Shown here piece by piece: positions 1 to 10,332 of a DNA stretch of 64,000 nucleotides. Below the pieces are notes generated by a model. It had not been told where the DNA came from. It saw only the letters and a program-made list of their open reading frames with translations, and made no database searches. Source of the stretch: Liolophura sinensis (taxonomy: Eukaryota > Mollusca > Polyplacophora > Chitonida > Chitonidae); assembly GCF_032854445.1 (NCBI RefSeq), contig NC_088303.1, positions 16,871,501-16,935,500 on the forward strand, in the 5' to 3' direction. A program made the position numbers and the translations under genes. Every line of letters begins with the position of its first letter. The first letter of the stretch is position 1.

Positions 1-1020
1 ACAGTCGTGTGTAGGTTCATCATTAATTTCTACTAGTGCATCATGATTAATGTTCACTGCTCGTTTCGAAAATTTCCATTTGGGGTCACTGGAACTTCAG
101 CCACACATGATCAGTGGCTACACTGCTGCACGAAGATGATATTTTCAATAAATGCAGACTTTACATTAGTGTTGTAGAGCCAAACTTTTAGTCGAGTTAT
201 CTTTATGTACCATAGCCGTTCCTTTCAAACAAGATGTGATTTTAAACCATGAAACTTTGCTAGCATGATTACCCACGTCTCTCTCACCTGACGACAGAGC
301 GTCAGGATTCCCATGGTGTGGGGATTTGACCACGTTTGATGAAGTGGCGGCCTTGTAATAGTCTAAGCCCATGAATTTTCACTGTATTCATTTATTTTAA
401 ATAGTTTGCAATTGAAACCAATGAAATGGAAATTTAAAGACCGTAATCATATTGGAGCTAAAGAAATTGTGCTTATTTATGCATGGACTACATTTTGTCA
501 GAGCAGGGTCTCTAGTTGTAGTAAGTCGGTCTACTGATTGATGAAAAACCATGTGCATTTTGAGCACTTAATGCGCAAAAATAAATGTATATGCTAAATT
601 GATTATCATAAATTAGTCCTATAAGAGGCTTCATTAAAATGGCTTCATTTTATTTAAAAGGATTTAAGGCATGATTTTTTCTGTGAATAGTATTCACTAA
701 TTAGTGCCCAAAGTGCTTTTGTGGAGTATTTTAGGTGAGAGAGTTGTAGATAAGTTGGCCAGTTGTCTATGTAGGATACTTTGAATTCAGATCCGTATTT
801 TCTCACTCTGCAAAACTAACTACACCATCAGGTGATGAATGTTTACCTTGGTTGTTTAAAGCCTAATATTGGACCTCTCCTCTTGACAAAATGACAGAAT
901 TAAGTTAGCCTATCGTACTTCCTTTTTCCAACACCTAGTTAGTAATTCATCCCAGCCCAGGGGTTATTTCTACTCCACAGACTTCACAAAGGCACTCTCC
1001 TCTTTGTTTGATCGTTACAG
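1..1020. other. Intron or upstream DNA of MRPL3, nothing recognised
   Basis: I see no convincing coding exon, RNA gene or repeat array here. The MRPL3 exon at 1021 begins with two bases that finish a codon, so at least one earlier exon must exist, either here unseen or left of the window. Confidence 0.5.
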
Positions 1021-3556
1021 GTACTCCACTAAATGCAACACATTATAGGGTTGGTGATGTAGTGGATGTTCAAGCCAAAACGTAAGTTTTAAAAAATGTT
1101 ATCGTAATGCAGATCCACATGCTTTTGTGATATGTGTGGAAATGTACACCTTTAAGGTTTGAGCTGTTTAACTTATGAAGATACTCATGAAGGTACAAAT
1201 GAAGGTACTTATGAAGGTACTTATGAAGGCACTTATGAAGGCACAAATGAAGGTACTTATGAAGGTACTTATGAAGGCACAAATGAAGCTATGCATTTCA
1301 TTGTATTAGGAATCTTTATGGTCATGCAGAAAAACAAGCAGCTGATGGTCTTGGCTTCACCCCCAACCCCACCCCACCCCCCACCCACCCACCATAATAC
1401 TGGCTGCATACAAGTCATAAGTGAAATTTTCTTTGACACATCAAATCAAAACACCAATCAAATAAATAAATCAATAAATAAATCATTCACAAAAATATTC
1501 AGAGAGTTCATGATGTCACTATTTACTCTGTCTTACTTTAGTTCTAAATCTGTGAGGTACGATGATGCAACTCTGTAAGTAAGCTTACAGACCTGTTGAT
1601 AGTAGAGGCTAGTGGAAGAGTTGGTTCCTTTGTTTGTATTGGTGTGGACATGTGTTAGTGTCTTTGTAGTCGTTGTTTTATGTGACTGAGGAATGTTGTC
1701 TGGAACTGGACAAAGGTGAAAAATAGGCTTGTGAGCCGTGGTTTTGTGTCCATGTTGCAGTATCGACCATGGATTCCAGGGTGTTATCAAGCGGTGGGGG
1801 ATGAAGGGTATGCCAAAGACCCATGGTACCACAAAGTCTCACCGAAAAATGGGCAGTGCTGCTGGAACAGGGGTGAGTGCAAGTAACCAATCAGAACTGT
1901 ATACAAGTCCACCACAGAGGGTGAAGTATGGTTAGAGCGTCCGCCTCAGTGTCGGGAGACCTGGGATCAACCCAGGTCGCATTGTACTGAAGACTTTATA
2001 AATGATACTTGTTGCTGCCTCACTTGGCGCTCAGCACTGAGAGGTTAGAGCGAGGAAACACGACTGGTAACCCGGTGTCAGTATAATAGTATTATCAGCA
2101 TAGTACCTCAGTTGATATTATTGATGTATGGATGCTCTCCCTGTCTGACACAGCTGATGAACATGAATAATCAGTGTTTGATTTTGTGAATGTTTCACTT
2201 TGAAACTGTTCGACAGAGCCTCTGGAATAGTATTACCCTAATTCTTCAACATTAGTTGTTTATTCGAGCATTATTCTGAAGGCATTATTCTGTGTTAACT
2301 GCTAAAACTACACTTTGTGTGAAGCCCTGCAATTGGCCAATCCAACCAATGTAGTTTGTCTCCAAAATAAAATTTTAAATGTGCGTAAATTGCTCTGAAA
2401 GTTGCTCTTTTATATATGCAAAAAGGTGGAGGAATTGGGTATTAATATACCAGTTGAAAACTTATGTGTGCTCCGCTGGTGTGGATCTACAAATCCTTCA
2501 ATCTTCAGTTTATAATTCAATGTTGAAATAATTGTGAAATGTTGTGATAAAAATGACGATTTTTGTATCCAGCGTTTGTACTTTTACAGTCCTATAAACC
2601 TGGAAGTTAGAACTGCTGTTGAAAAATAATTACAGTGTTATTAAAGAATCCTTTAAGTAATTTAAATTAATTTCACTGTTTAATCTTTGTCAGCTGGTTT
2701 GTTAGGATTTAGGAGCCTGGAAAGGGGCAGTGGTATTCTCTAGGTGTTTTCTCCCGACATAAAACCGACGCTCACGTCAAAAATCTACAGGAAGGCATGA
2801 CACACCAATGAAATCATTAAATTCATCGAATTCATTCTAAGAGTGATCCATCAGTTTGTGATGCATTGATGTGAAGAATGATAATTTGTGTGGGTTACAG
2901 ACAAAGGGCAGCATCTGGAAGGGGAAGAGAATGCCGGGTCACATGGGAGCAGACTGGAGAGCGCTGAGGGGACTGACAGTTAGTATATCATCAGTGATAA
3001 TCTGTTTGTCATCATTGGTATTCATCGAATCGGTCTCAGCGAAATTCACCTGTCCATAAAAATGTACATCTTGCTTAATTATTTTGCTTAAATGTAATAT
3101 CTATGAAATATTGGCATACTGGATGTTTAAACAGATTACACATCTGATTGCTTTATTTCTTTTTGTCACCACAGTATGGCTGTAATATTGCTGAATTGGC
3201 ACAAAGCCATGATCATCCCTTCATATATCTCTGTATGAACCTTGCTTTCTTACTGTGAGAAAATAATACTTGAACTTCAAAAATTGACAATTGTCTTTTA
3301 TATTTCTCAGATTCATCGTATTAACTACCGCTACAATGTGCTGTATGTGACTGGCCCGTGTTTGCCAGGCCCCAACCATGCGTATGTTCGTGTCATGGAC
3401 ACAGTGTTACCTCGCAGGAAAAACTCAGATAGCCCACCCCTCATGCCCACATGTTACCCGGAAGACCTTGAGGGACCTCTGCCAGAAGAGGCCTTCCATG
3501 ATGACTTGTTTCAATTTACAGAACCTTCTATTGCTTACAAGGAGGATAAAAAATAG
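1021..3556 (+). CDS. MRPL3: Mitochondrial large ribosomal subunit protein uL3m, C-terminal part
   Basis: This is a structural protein of the mitochondrial 39S ribosomal subunit, of the universal uL3 family, acting in the matrix. Four coding exons are seen: 1021-1081, 1761-1872, 2901-2978 and 3311-3556. All have AG acceptors and GT donors (cgtaagt, gggtgagt, cagttagt) and phases that join. The spliced reading contains [16 protein letters not shown], then [13 protein letters not shown] and [16 protein letters not shown], the conserved uL3 core that binds rRNA. It continues with [25 protein letters not shown] and a tail ending [13 protein letters not shown] before TAG. The human protein has the matching order (GFQGVMKRWGFKG, THGQTKTHRR, KMPGKMG and an acidic tail ending in APSITFA), recalled from memory. 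The N-terminal half, with the targeting peptide, is not in the window. Intron 2 carries a SINE and an inverted-repeat element. Confidence 0.93.
1165..1290 (+). repeat. 12-bp minisatellite in MRPL3 intron
   Basis: About ten copies of a 12-base unit such as gaaggtacttat or gaaggcacaaat run in tandem. Because the unit is a multiple of three, spurious open frames appear on both strands. The array lies between MRPL3 exons, so I treat it as noncoding. Confidence 0.85.
1385..1487 (+). mobile_element. Degenerate 3' fragment of SINE family A
   Basis: A C-rich stretch is followed by accataatactggctgcat, then a diverged aagtgaaat block and acaccaatcaaataaataaa. This is the tail of the tRNA-headed SINE seen complete at 14502 and 16881. 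The tRNA head is missing. Confidence 0.7.
1925..2165 (+). mobile_element. tRNA-derived SINE, family C
   Basis: A tRNA-like head (ggttagagcgtccgcctcag, then ggatcaacccaggtcgc as a B-box-like part) is followed by a body with gatacttgttgctgcctcac and cagcactgagaggttagag. The same body occurs at 5940-6100, so this is a dispersed family. It sits in MRPL3 intron 2 in gene sense. No clear target duplication was found. Confidence 0.75.
2233..2442 (+). mobile_element. Short inverted-repeat element (MITE-like), copy 1
   Basis: The ends read accctaattcttcaac on the left and ggtggaggaattgggt on the right, which are imperfect inverted repeats of each other. The roughly 200-bp body includes gaaggcattattctgtgtta and aatccaaccaatgtagtttg, shared with copies at 7437, 9983, 15281, 19843 and 24012. 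There is no coding capacity, so this would be a non-autonomous DNA transposon. Confidence 0.7.
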
Positions 3557-3772
3557 TCCATCCTGAAGTACGATCTTGAGGACTTACCAATGCTTGTATC
3601 AGGTTGTGTTGTGCTGAAAAGGTGCTGCCTGATAGGGTACTGTTATCCAGCACCAAATTCCGCTACTTCAAAAAGATAGATGTGACACTTGAATATGTGT
3701 CTACCTGATAAGGAGTAAATCTTGCTCTAGTACGTAAGGCCACACCAATTTAAATTTTTGTTTTACAGGTAG

Positions 3773-3778
3773 AATAAA
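3773..3778 (+). terminator. MRPL3: Polyadenylation signal of MRPL3
   Basis: An AATAAA hexamer lies 217 bases after the MRPL3 stop codon and is the first canonical signal there. The cleavage site was not located. Confidence 0.6.
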
Positions 3779-3779
3779 T

Positions 3780-5390
3780 GTTTTTCCAACGCAAGAGGAA
3801 GGTGTAAAAATGTAAACTTAAAAATCATTTAATTTGTGGGGAATGTAGATTGTTCCAGTATTTTTTTCCTGTAGAAGAATATTTACTGGATCAGCAAGCC
3901 CTGAAAATTTCAAGGTGAGATAAACTAAAAGGGTGGATTTTCTTTTGTGCTGGTTTTATTCCATTTTATTGGATTATTTAGTGTAAAACAGAAAACAAAA
4001 TTGGTGTTGCCTGATTTGGTTTTGATGAATTCATGCCTACCTGCTGGTTGTATTACACCAGTGCTCCAGTTTTTGATGAATTCACACCTACCTGCTGGTA
4101 GTGTTAAACCAGTGCACAAGTTAAATGTCCTGTTAGGGTTAAACCAATTCGTGCAGCACTCCCAAGCTCTTTTCCTTATGGAATGGCCATGTACACCACC
4201 TGACTGGGATGGAATTGTCCCTTGAGGTTATCAGCTGAAATGACTGGACATAGCCACAAATACTGTCACCTTCTCACAAAACTCAGGAACAAAAGAGTTT
4301 CCAGTAGACATATTGACTTGTTGAAGACATTATCTAGACACATGGATTATATGCATTGTGGAGTATGAGGGGAGGTTAGAGTCAATTATTCTATGGGAAT
4401 GCTTCTTGTGAAGAGCAAGCTGTGGTTAAGCATTAAATCGGTTTCTGCGTGATAATCAAAATCTTGGATGAGGATGTTTATGGCTCGTCCAGAGGAATCT
4501 GGTATCATTTTTGTGCGATAAATGTATTCTCTCAACTTGGAAAAGCAAATTATATGTAAATGTACTCTGTTGATTCTTATTATGCAAATTTCAGAATACA
4601 TACTTTATTGATGCTTCAGTTTCCTTTTATATGTGAAACTTTTAGAGTATTACATCTTTCACTAAATATGGAACACTGCTGGTGATTTTTTATAACTGAT
4701 CAAGAAATTAATCCTGTCAGGTGACTCGTATGCAGTCCTTTTGCCACACAATGGTGCCTCAGGTCCAAGCTGGACAACCCATAGCTCTCTTGTAGTGCAT
4801 GAATAAAATGTTGCCGATTTGCTCCCTAAACATGACTGGAGAGTCAGGACTGAATAATAGGCTGAATAATAGGCTGAATAAATGGTTTTCCATTCAGCCC
4901 TACCACACTTCATATCCCATGATGCACTGCAGTTTCAGGCAGAGAAATAGTTATGCTGCAGACTTGCATGTTACAATTAGCCTTAACCCTATTACATTAA
5001 ACAGGCTTGATGTCAACAGGAGCATAATAACAATCATCATGGTAGGACCAGTGTGCTCCACAATATTGGGAAGCAGATTTGAGTGTGGTGTGTATTATTG
5101 ATAGAGCTGCTCTTTGGATAAAAGCAGAGGATGTTTCTGTGGCAGTTTGAATCTACCAAATAAAGTTAACTTTTGTCAAGAATTTGTAAATAAATTACAT
5201 AAGAAAACTTTATGATTTGGTGTCAGTTTTTAGGCACATGAATATATTTTTTGACATTTGAAATGAAATGAAGTAAAAACATTTGCCTTTCCGTTGCCAG
5301 TACACTTGAGGTGCTAGTTCAAGCCCGACCTTGGATAGGGCTTTTTAGATTTTCCCACTTTCACTGTTTGTGGGGCCTTGCTGGCAGTAA
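3780..5390. other. Intergenic DNA after MRPL3
   Basis: No gene was recognised. The only structure is a 59-bp direct duplication at about 4024-4135 containing tttgatgaattcat/acac and cctacctgctggt. AATAAA hexamers near 5158 and 5189 could be alternative polyadenylation signals or chance. Confidence 0.5.
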
Positions 5391-5392
5391 AT

Positions 5393-6118
5393 GGTCGACA
5401 ACGCGCATGTAGTTCACCGCCTCGGTAACCTAATTCTTAGAGCATTTGGATCAAACATGGGTCAGGTAGGATCAAACATGGGGTCAGGTAGGATCAAACA
5501 TGGGTCAGGTAGGATCAAACATGGGGTCAGGTAGGATCAAACATGGGTCAGGTAGGATCAAACATGGGTCAGGTAGGATCAAACATGGGGTCAGGTAGGA
5601 TCAAACATGGGTCAGGTAGGATCAAACATGGGGTCAGGTAGGATCAAACATGGGTCAGGTAGGATCAAACATGGGTCAGGTAGGATCAAACATGGGGTCA
5701 GGTAGGATCAAACATGGGTCAGGTAGGATCAAACATGGGGTCAGGTAGGATCAAACATGGGTCAGGTAGGATCAAACATGGGTCAGGTAGGATCAAACAT
5801 GGGGTCAGGTAGGATCAAACATGGGTCAGGTAGGATCAAACATGGGGTCAGGTAGGATCAAACATGGGTCAGGTAGGATCAAACATGGGTCAGGTAGGAT
5901 CAAACATGGGGTCAGGTAGGATCGGGTTGGGTTGTATCAAAGACTTTAAAAATGATACTTGTTGCTGCCTCGACTGGCACTCAGCACTGAGAGGTTTGAA
6001 CAAGGGAACAGGAGTGGTTGGCCTGTTATCAGTATAACTGGGTGGGGTGTCCTGTCTGGTGTCTTTAGCATGATACTTCAGTGTAGGTAGCACTTTGGCA
6101 ACATGGACGCTCTACCAC
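5393..6118 (+). mobile_element. SINE family C copy interrupted by an internal tandem array
   Basis: The left part (tagttcaccgcctcggtaac ... ttagagcatttgg) and the right part from about 5930 (ttgtatcaaagactttaaaa, gatacttgttgctgcctcga) match the head and body of the family C SINE at 1925. Between them the segment carrying the B-box-like sequence has expanded into the array at 5447-5925. Outside the array the element has ordinary SINE length. Confidence 0.7.
5447..5925 (+). repeat. 21/22-bp array with a five-unit higher-order pattern
   Basis: Twenty-two tandem units of ggatcaaacatgggtcaggta differ only by GGG (21 bp, S) or GGGG (22 bp, L). Reading along, the order is S-L-S-L-S repeated four times, then S-L. 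This gives a 107-bp higher-order period. Units are otherwise nearly identical, which points to recent expansion of a five-unit block. Confidence 0.95.
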
Positions 6119-6120
6119 AA

Positions 6121-6474
6121 GCGTGAGTGAGTGAGTGCATGGAGTTTAATGTCATACTTAATAATTTTTCAGTCATATGACGACAAAGGTCTCCTTGAGT
6201 GCATGTAATGTGCCTCCTTGTTGTAGAATGGATTTCCTTTTTCTTTTATCTCGTGTTGCTTCACTGGGACGCTTTACTGAAGGCAAGTAAGTGGCCTCGC
6301 CCAAGCCATTATACTGATACAGTTCAACCAGTCGTTGCACTATGCCCTTCATGCTGAACGCCTAGCGAGGAAGTTACAATTTCCTTTTTTAAGGTCGTGG
6401 GTGCGATTGACCCTGGATCTACTGCTCCCGAAGCAGATGCTCTACCAACTGTGCTATCGGCGCCAATTCCCTAC
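6121..6474 (-). mobile_element. tRNA-derived SINE, family B
   Basis: Read on the minus strand, a tRNA-like head (gatagcacagttggtagagc as A box) lies at the right end. A body with aaggaggcacattacatgca follows and the element ends in cactcactcactcacgc at the left. Copies at 24207, 59104 and 62516 share the order. It abuts the family C SINE to its left. Confidence 0.85.
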
Positions 6475-7436
6475 CACAAGAAGACACAGTATATGTGCAC
6501 AAACCTAATGATGACTCCTTGTCATATGACAGAAAAATAGTTAAGTACAACAAGCCCCAAGCATTCATTCATTCATTCTATAATCATAACCAACATCAAA
6601 CTAACACTCTTTGGGCAAGGCATTAATTAACTACAAGTACCAACACAAAGCTGTGTCAGAACACACCTTTTAATGCACGTACAGTATGAAACCAAAGGGG
6701 TTAGTCATTAGTGGTACATTTTGTTTATTTCCTGAAAAGGTTGGGTGAAATGCCACATTTCCCAGCAATCATCTTCAATGATGGTTGTATCCCTCGTGCA
6801 TGTAGATTAGATTTACTTCTTCAAACAATACGGATTTACAAATGTATAACACAAAGAAATTTTTGGAGAAATCCATGATTTTCTGTACAGGAATCTACTT
6901 TATTTAGGGGTACTTTATTTGTGGAAATATATATATATATACGTATTTACACTAAATATTACAATATAAATAAATGCTGACAGAGATAATAATACAAATA
7001 TAATTTCAGGGAACATTTCTTTCCTGGAAGTAAATTATTTTATACTAATACAAAAAAAAACAAAAAAAAAACCCTGACTAATTCCCATTTCTCTTCCGTG
7101 AATTAAAGACAAAGTTTTTCCTACCGGTACTTACATGCAGTATGCGTATGAACCCAGCATAGCAGTATGCTATTTTATGTACATGAATTAACTTGGCAAA
7201 AAAACCACAGCGTAACCCAAAATTTGCAGAATTTGATTACCAAAGTTCTACTGATCTCAGAAAAGTGTGTTTCAAGGCAGAATGATATCCTACTGGAAAA
7301 ATGCATGTTTTTGCATCAAATGTAACACTCTGACATTTATTTGCCACTAAACTTAGACTTTTTGGTAGCGAAATTTTAGGTCATTTACTGATTTTATAAT
7401 AGCATGCTACTATATGCTAACCTGGCTTTTGGGTCT
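6475..7436. other. AT-rich intergenic DNA
   Basis: This stretch has a short AT dinucleotide run at about 6930 and A-rich tracts near 7050. On the minus strand at 6731 there is a good acceptor (ccaaccttttcag) followed by eight in-phase codons including a stop. It is one candidate for the missing last exon of the CAP-Gly gene but is unproven. Confidence 0.35.
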
Positions 7437-7645
7437 GCAGTAATTCATGTTTGCAAGGTGTTTATTCAAGCCTATTTTGAAGACATTATTCTGTGTTGAC
7501 TGATAACATTGTACTTTTTATGAAGCCCTGAAAATGGCCTATTCAACAAATAAAGTTTTGTCTCAAAGGTCAAATTCAAAATGTGGATAAATTGCAGTGA
7601 ACTGTGCTCTTCCACATGCGAAAATGTTGAGGAATTAAGCTATTT
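7437..7645 (+). mobile_element. MITE-like element, copy 2
   Basis: It shares gcaaggtgtttattcaagcc, the cattattctgtgttgactga block and an ending gaaaatgttgaggaatta with copies 1 and 3. The left terminal repeat is worn. Confidence 0.6.
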
Positions 7646-7844
7646 ACAGTGGCATACTCAGGATGGCATCCAACTTCCGTGGTACTGCACTCTGCTACAG
7701 AATGCTCATGGATACAATACATCTGAAGCCAGTATTGAATACTTTTTAATAACAGGTGCTGTGCAAATTCATTCTAGGAGCCAAAAAATTGGAACACCTC
7801 TATGCACAACACAAACTTTATCACCTTAACAACTCAACAGAAAG

Positions 7845-8548
7845 CATTTCATGGCAGGGTTGGTGAAAACCTCATCATCATGCTTATTGTGATTTAAATC
7901 AGCAAACAATCATCATGGCAGAGTTGGTGAAAACCTCATCATTATGCTTATTGTGATTTAAATCAGCAAACAATCATCATGGCAGAGTTGGTGAAAACCT
8001 CATCATCATGCTTATTGTGATTTAAATCAGCAGAGAATCATCATGGCAGGGTTGGTGAAAACCTCATCATGCTTATTGTGATTTAAATCAGCAAACAATC
8101 ATCATGGCAAAGTTGGTGAAAACCTCATCATCATGCTTATTGTGATTTAAATCAGCAAACAATCATCATGGCAGAGTTGGTGAAAACCTCATCATCATGC
8201 TTATTGTGATTTAAATCAGCAAACAATCATCATGGCAAGGTTGGTGAAAACCTCATCATTATGCTTATTGTGATTTAAATCAGCAAACAATCATCATGGC
8301 AAGGTTGGTGAAAACCTCATCATCATGCTTATTGTGATTTAAATCAGCAAACAATCATCATGGCAGAGTTGGTGAAAACCTCATCCACTCATGTGATTTA
8401 AATCAGCAAACAATCATCATGGCAAGGTTGGTGAAAACCTCATCCAATCATGTGATTTAAATCAGCAAACAATCATCGTGGCAAGGTTGGTGAAAACCTC
8501 ATCCAATCATGTGATTTAAATCAGCAAACAATCATCGTGGCAGAGCAG
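7845..8548 (+). repeat. 64-bp minisatellite
   Basis: About eleven and a half units of 64 bases contain aatcatcatggcagagttgg and tgtgatttaaatcagcaaac. The last three units have an internal deletion that removes atgcttatt. Single-base variants (gcagag, gcaagg, gcagggt) mark subfamilies. Confidence 0.9.
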
Positions 8549-9440
8549 ACAATCAATGGCCTTGAATTCTGTACAGAAAACAGGAGTACGATTTAAGTCA
8601 CATGTACACGTAACCACAAGTGTGGCAGATCACATGCCAACACAATTCACATTTGTATGGAAGAAATTTTAAGCTCGAGATTCATGTCTGTGAAGTAGCT
8701 CATACACGTAGACAGGTCTTGAATTAATATCAACTGTTTACCCATGTTTCACAGACATATAAGTTAGTTTTGTGAATGACGTTTGTAATCTGCAAATAAC
8801 ATAGGCCGTCAGATAAAGGTGAACTTGATTTTAACCACCCATTACTCAGATGCTCCCAATGCATCTGTATGTTCTAAATAAAGGGAGACAATCTACTTTA
8901 AAAACAAACTAACCACACTAATCAAGTAACATGCTGCCTAATGAAGTCTTGACAAATGAGAAGGGCTGTGTCATTGGACAATGACAGTCAGAACAAGCGA
9001 CCAATCAGATTGACCGTTAGTGAGAAGAATTTTCCTTGTGCTGGAGATACTCTTTCTTCAATGCAGACAATTCTATGTAGCGAGAACTCTGGAATCAACA
9101 AGTATAAGAGAAGGCAGTTTGAAAAACAGAAATTCCATGTACATGTAGTCCCTATGAGTATAAAAATCTTTTCTTACATTCTATCAACAATACAGCATGA
9201 ACTGACTGACTTTCATTATGTGGCCTAAATACTGTAAAACCGTAATTATTCATTCATTTTAAAAGTGACAGTCATCTTGTCAAAATAACTGCCAAGAGCC
9301 ACCACATTCCTGTTAAATTTATTATGTTTTTAAAATCGCCATGATTATACCACTATGACCTGTGAGCTCTGATCAGAAGAAATGGAGAACTCTAGAAAAG
9401 AATCCTGCCATAACTTGCTGCAAGTTACTCCCAAAACCGT
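8549..9440. other. Intergenic or 3' flanking DNA
   Basis: No feature was supported. A plus-strand open frame at 8956-9228 has no recognisable domain or splice context. Confidence 0.4.
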
Positions 9441-9602
9441 TCTTTTTATTTGTTTATTTACTTTTTATATTGGTGTTTCACGCTGTACTCAAGAATATTT
9501 CATTCATACGACGGCAGCAAGCATTATGGTGGGAGGAAACCAATCAGAGCTCAGGGGAAACCCACGACCATCCACCAGTTGCTGTAAGACCCTCCCATCA
9601 TT
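9441..9602 (-). mobile_element. SINE family A, 5'-truncated
   Basis: On the plus strand it starts with a T-rich tail, then tattggtgtttcacgctgta, acgacggcagcaagcattat and aacccacgaccatccacc. This is the minus-sense family A body without its tRNA head. Confidence 0.8.
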
Positions 9603-9982
9603 CCTTTTAGACCATACATACAATTCTCATGTAGATCAGAAGAAAAAATACTGAAATCAGCATAGGCAGCCATTATATCAATAATGATAATGAATACCAT
9701 CACTTCATGAATCCTCTTACATATTTATGAATTTTATACACTCATTCTTCACAAAAAAATTTTTTCACCAGGTAGAGAAAACTGAAAATGTTGTCTATCA
9801 TTTGTCATGAGTATCTGAACACTGTATGCTTAACACTCAGGCATTTTGTCAAGCATTCAAGGCCATCAGTTGTGACACCATCATGTGATAATGTAAGTCT
9901 CCAGTCAAACATTGGGATCAGCTCTATCTGGTTTTTCCAAAAACGGAATAAAACAATTTCTTGGTGCTCTTTCAGAGTACAG

Positions 9983-10197
9983 TGATTCTTCAACCTTTTC
10001 CTATGTTTGCAAGGTGTTTATTCAAGCATATTCTGAAGGTATTATTCTGTGTAGACTGATAAAATTACACTTTTTATGAAGTTCTGAAACTGGCAAATCC
10101 AACCAATGTAGTTTGGCCTCCAAAATCAAATTAAAAACGTGCATAAATTGCACAGAAAGTCGTTCTATCATATGTAAAATGTTGAGGAATTAGGGTA
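9983..10197 (+). mobile_element. MITE-like element, copy 3
   Basis: The ends gattcttcaaccttttc and aaaatgttgaggaattaggg are inverted repeats. The body includes ttattctgtgtagactgata and atccaaccaatgtagtttgg. This is among the best-preserved copies. Confidence 0.75.
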
Positions 10198-10332
10198 GAG
10201 CACATTTTAACAATGCTTTTCAATCTGGAAAATTTTTTGTCTGGAACTTTCATTTAAGGTATGAGTGAACTGGTTTTCAAGAAATTTTTATACAGATATC
10301 TGAAATACAAAATAGTTTTCTTATTTACTCAC

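Noticed and set aside
5447-5925. CRISPR-like direct repeats
   Set aside because: Units are contiguous with no spacers, and the setting is an animal genome.
7581-7829. Plus-strand open frame MWINCSELCSST
   Set aside because: Its first part lies within the MITE-like copy 2, so it is not a gene.
8956-9228. Plus-strand open frame starting MRRAVSLDND
   Set aside because: No domain, no splice signals and no supporting neighbour. Likely chance.
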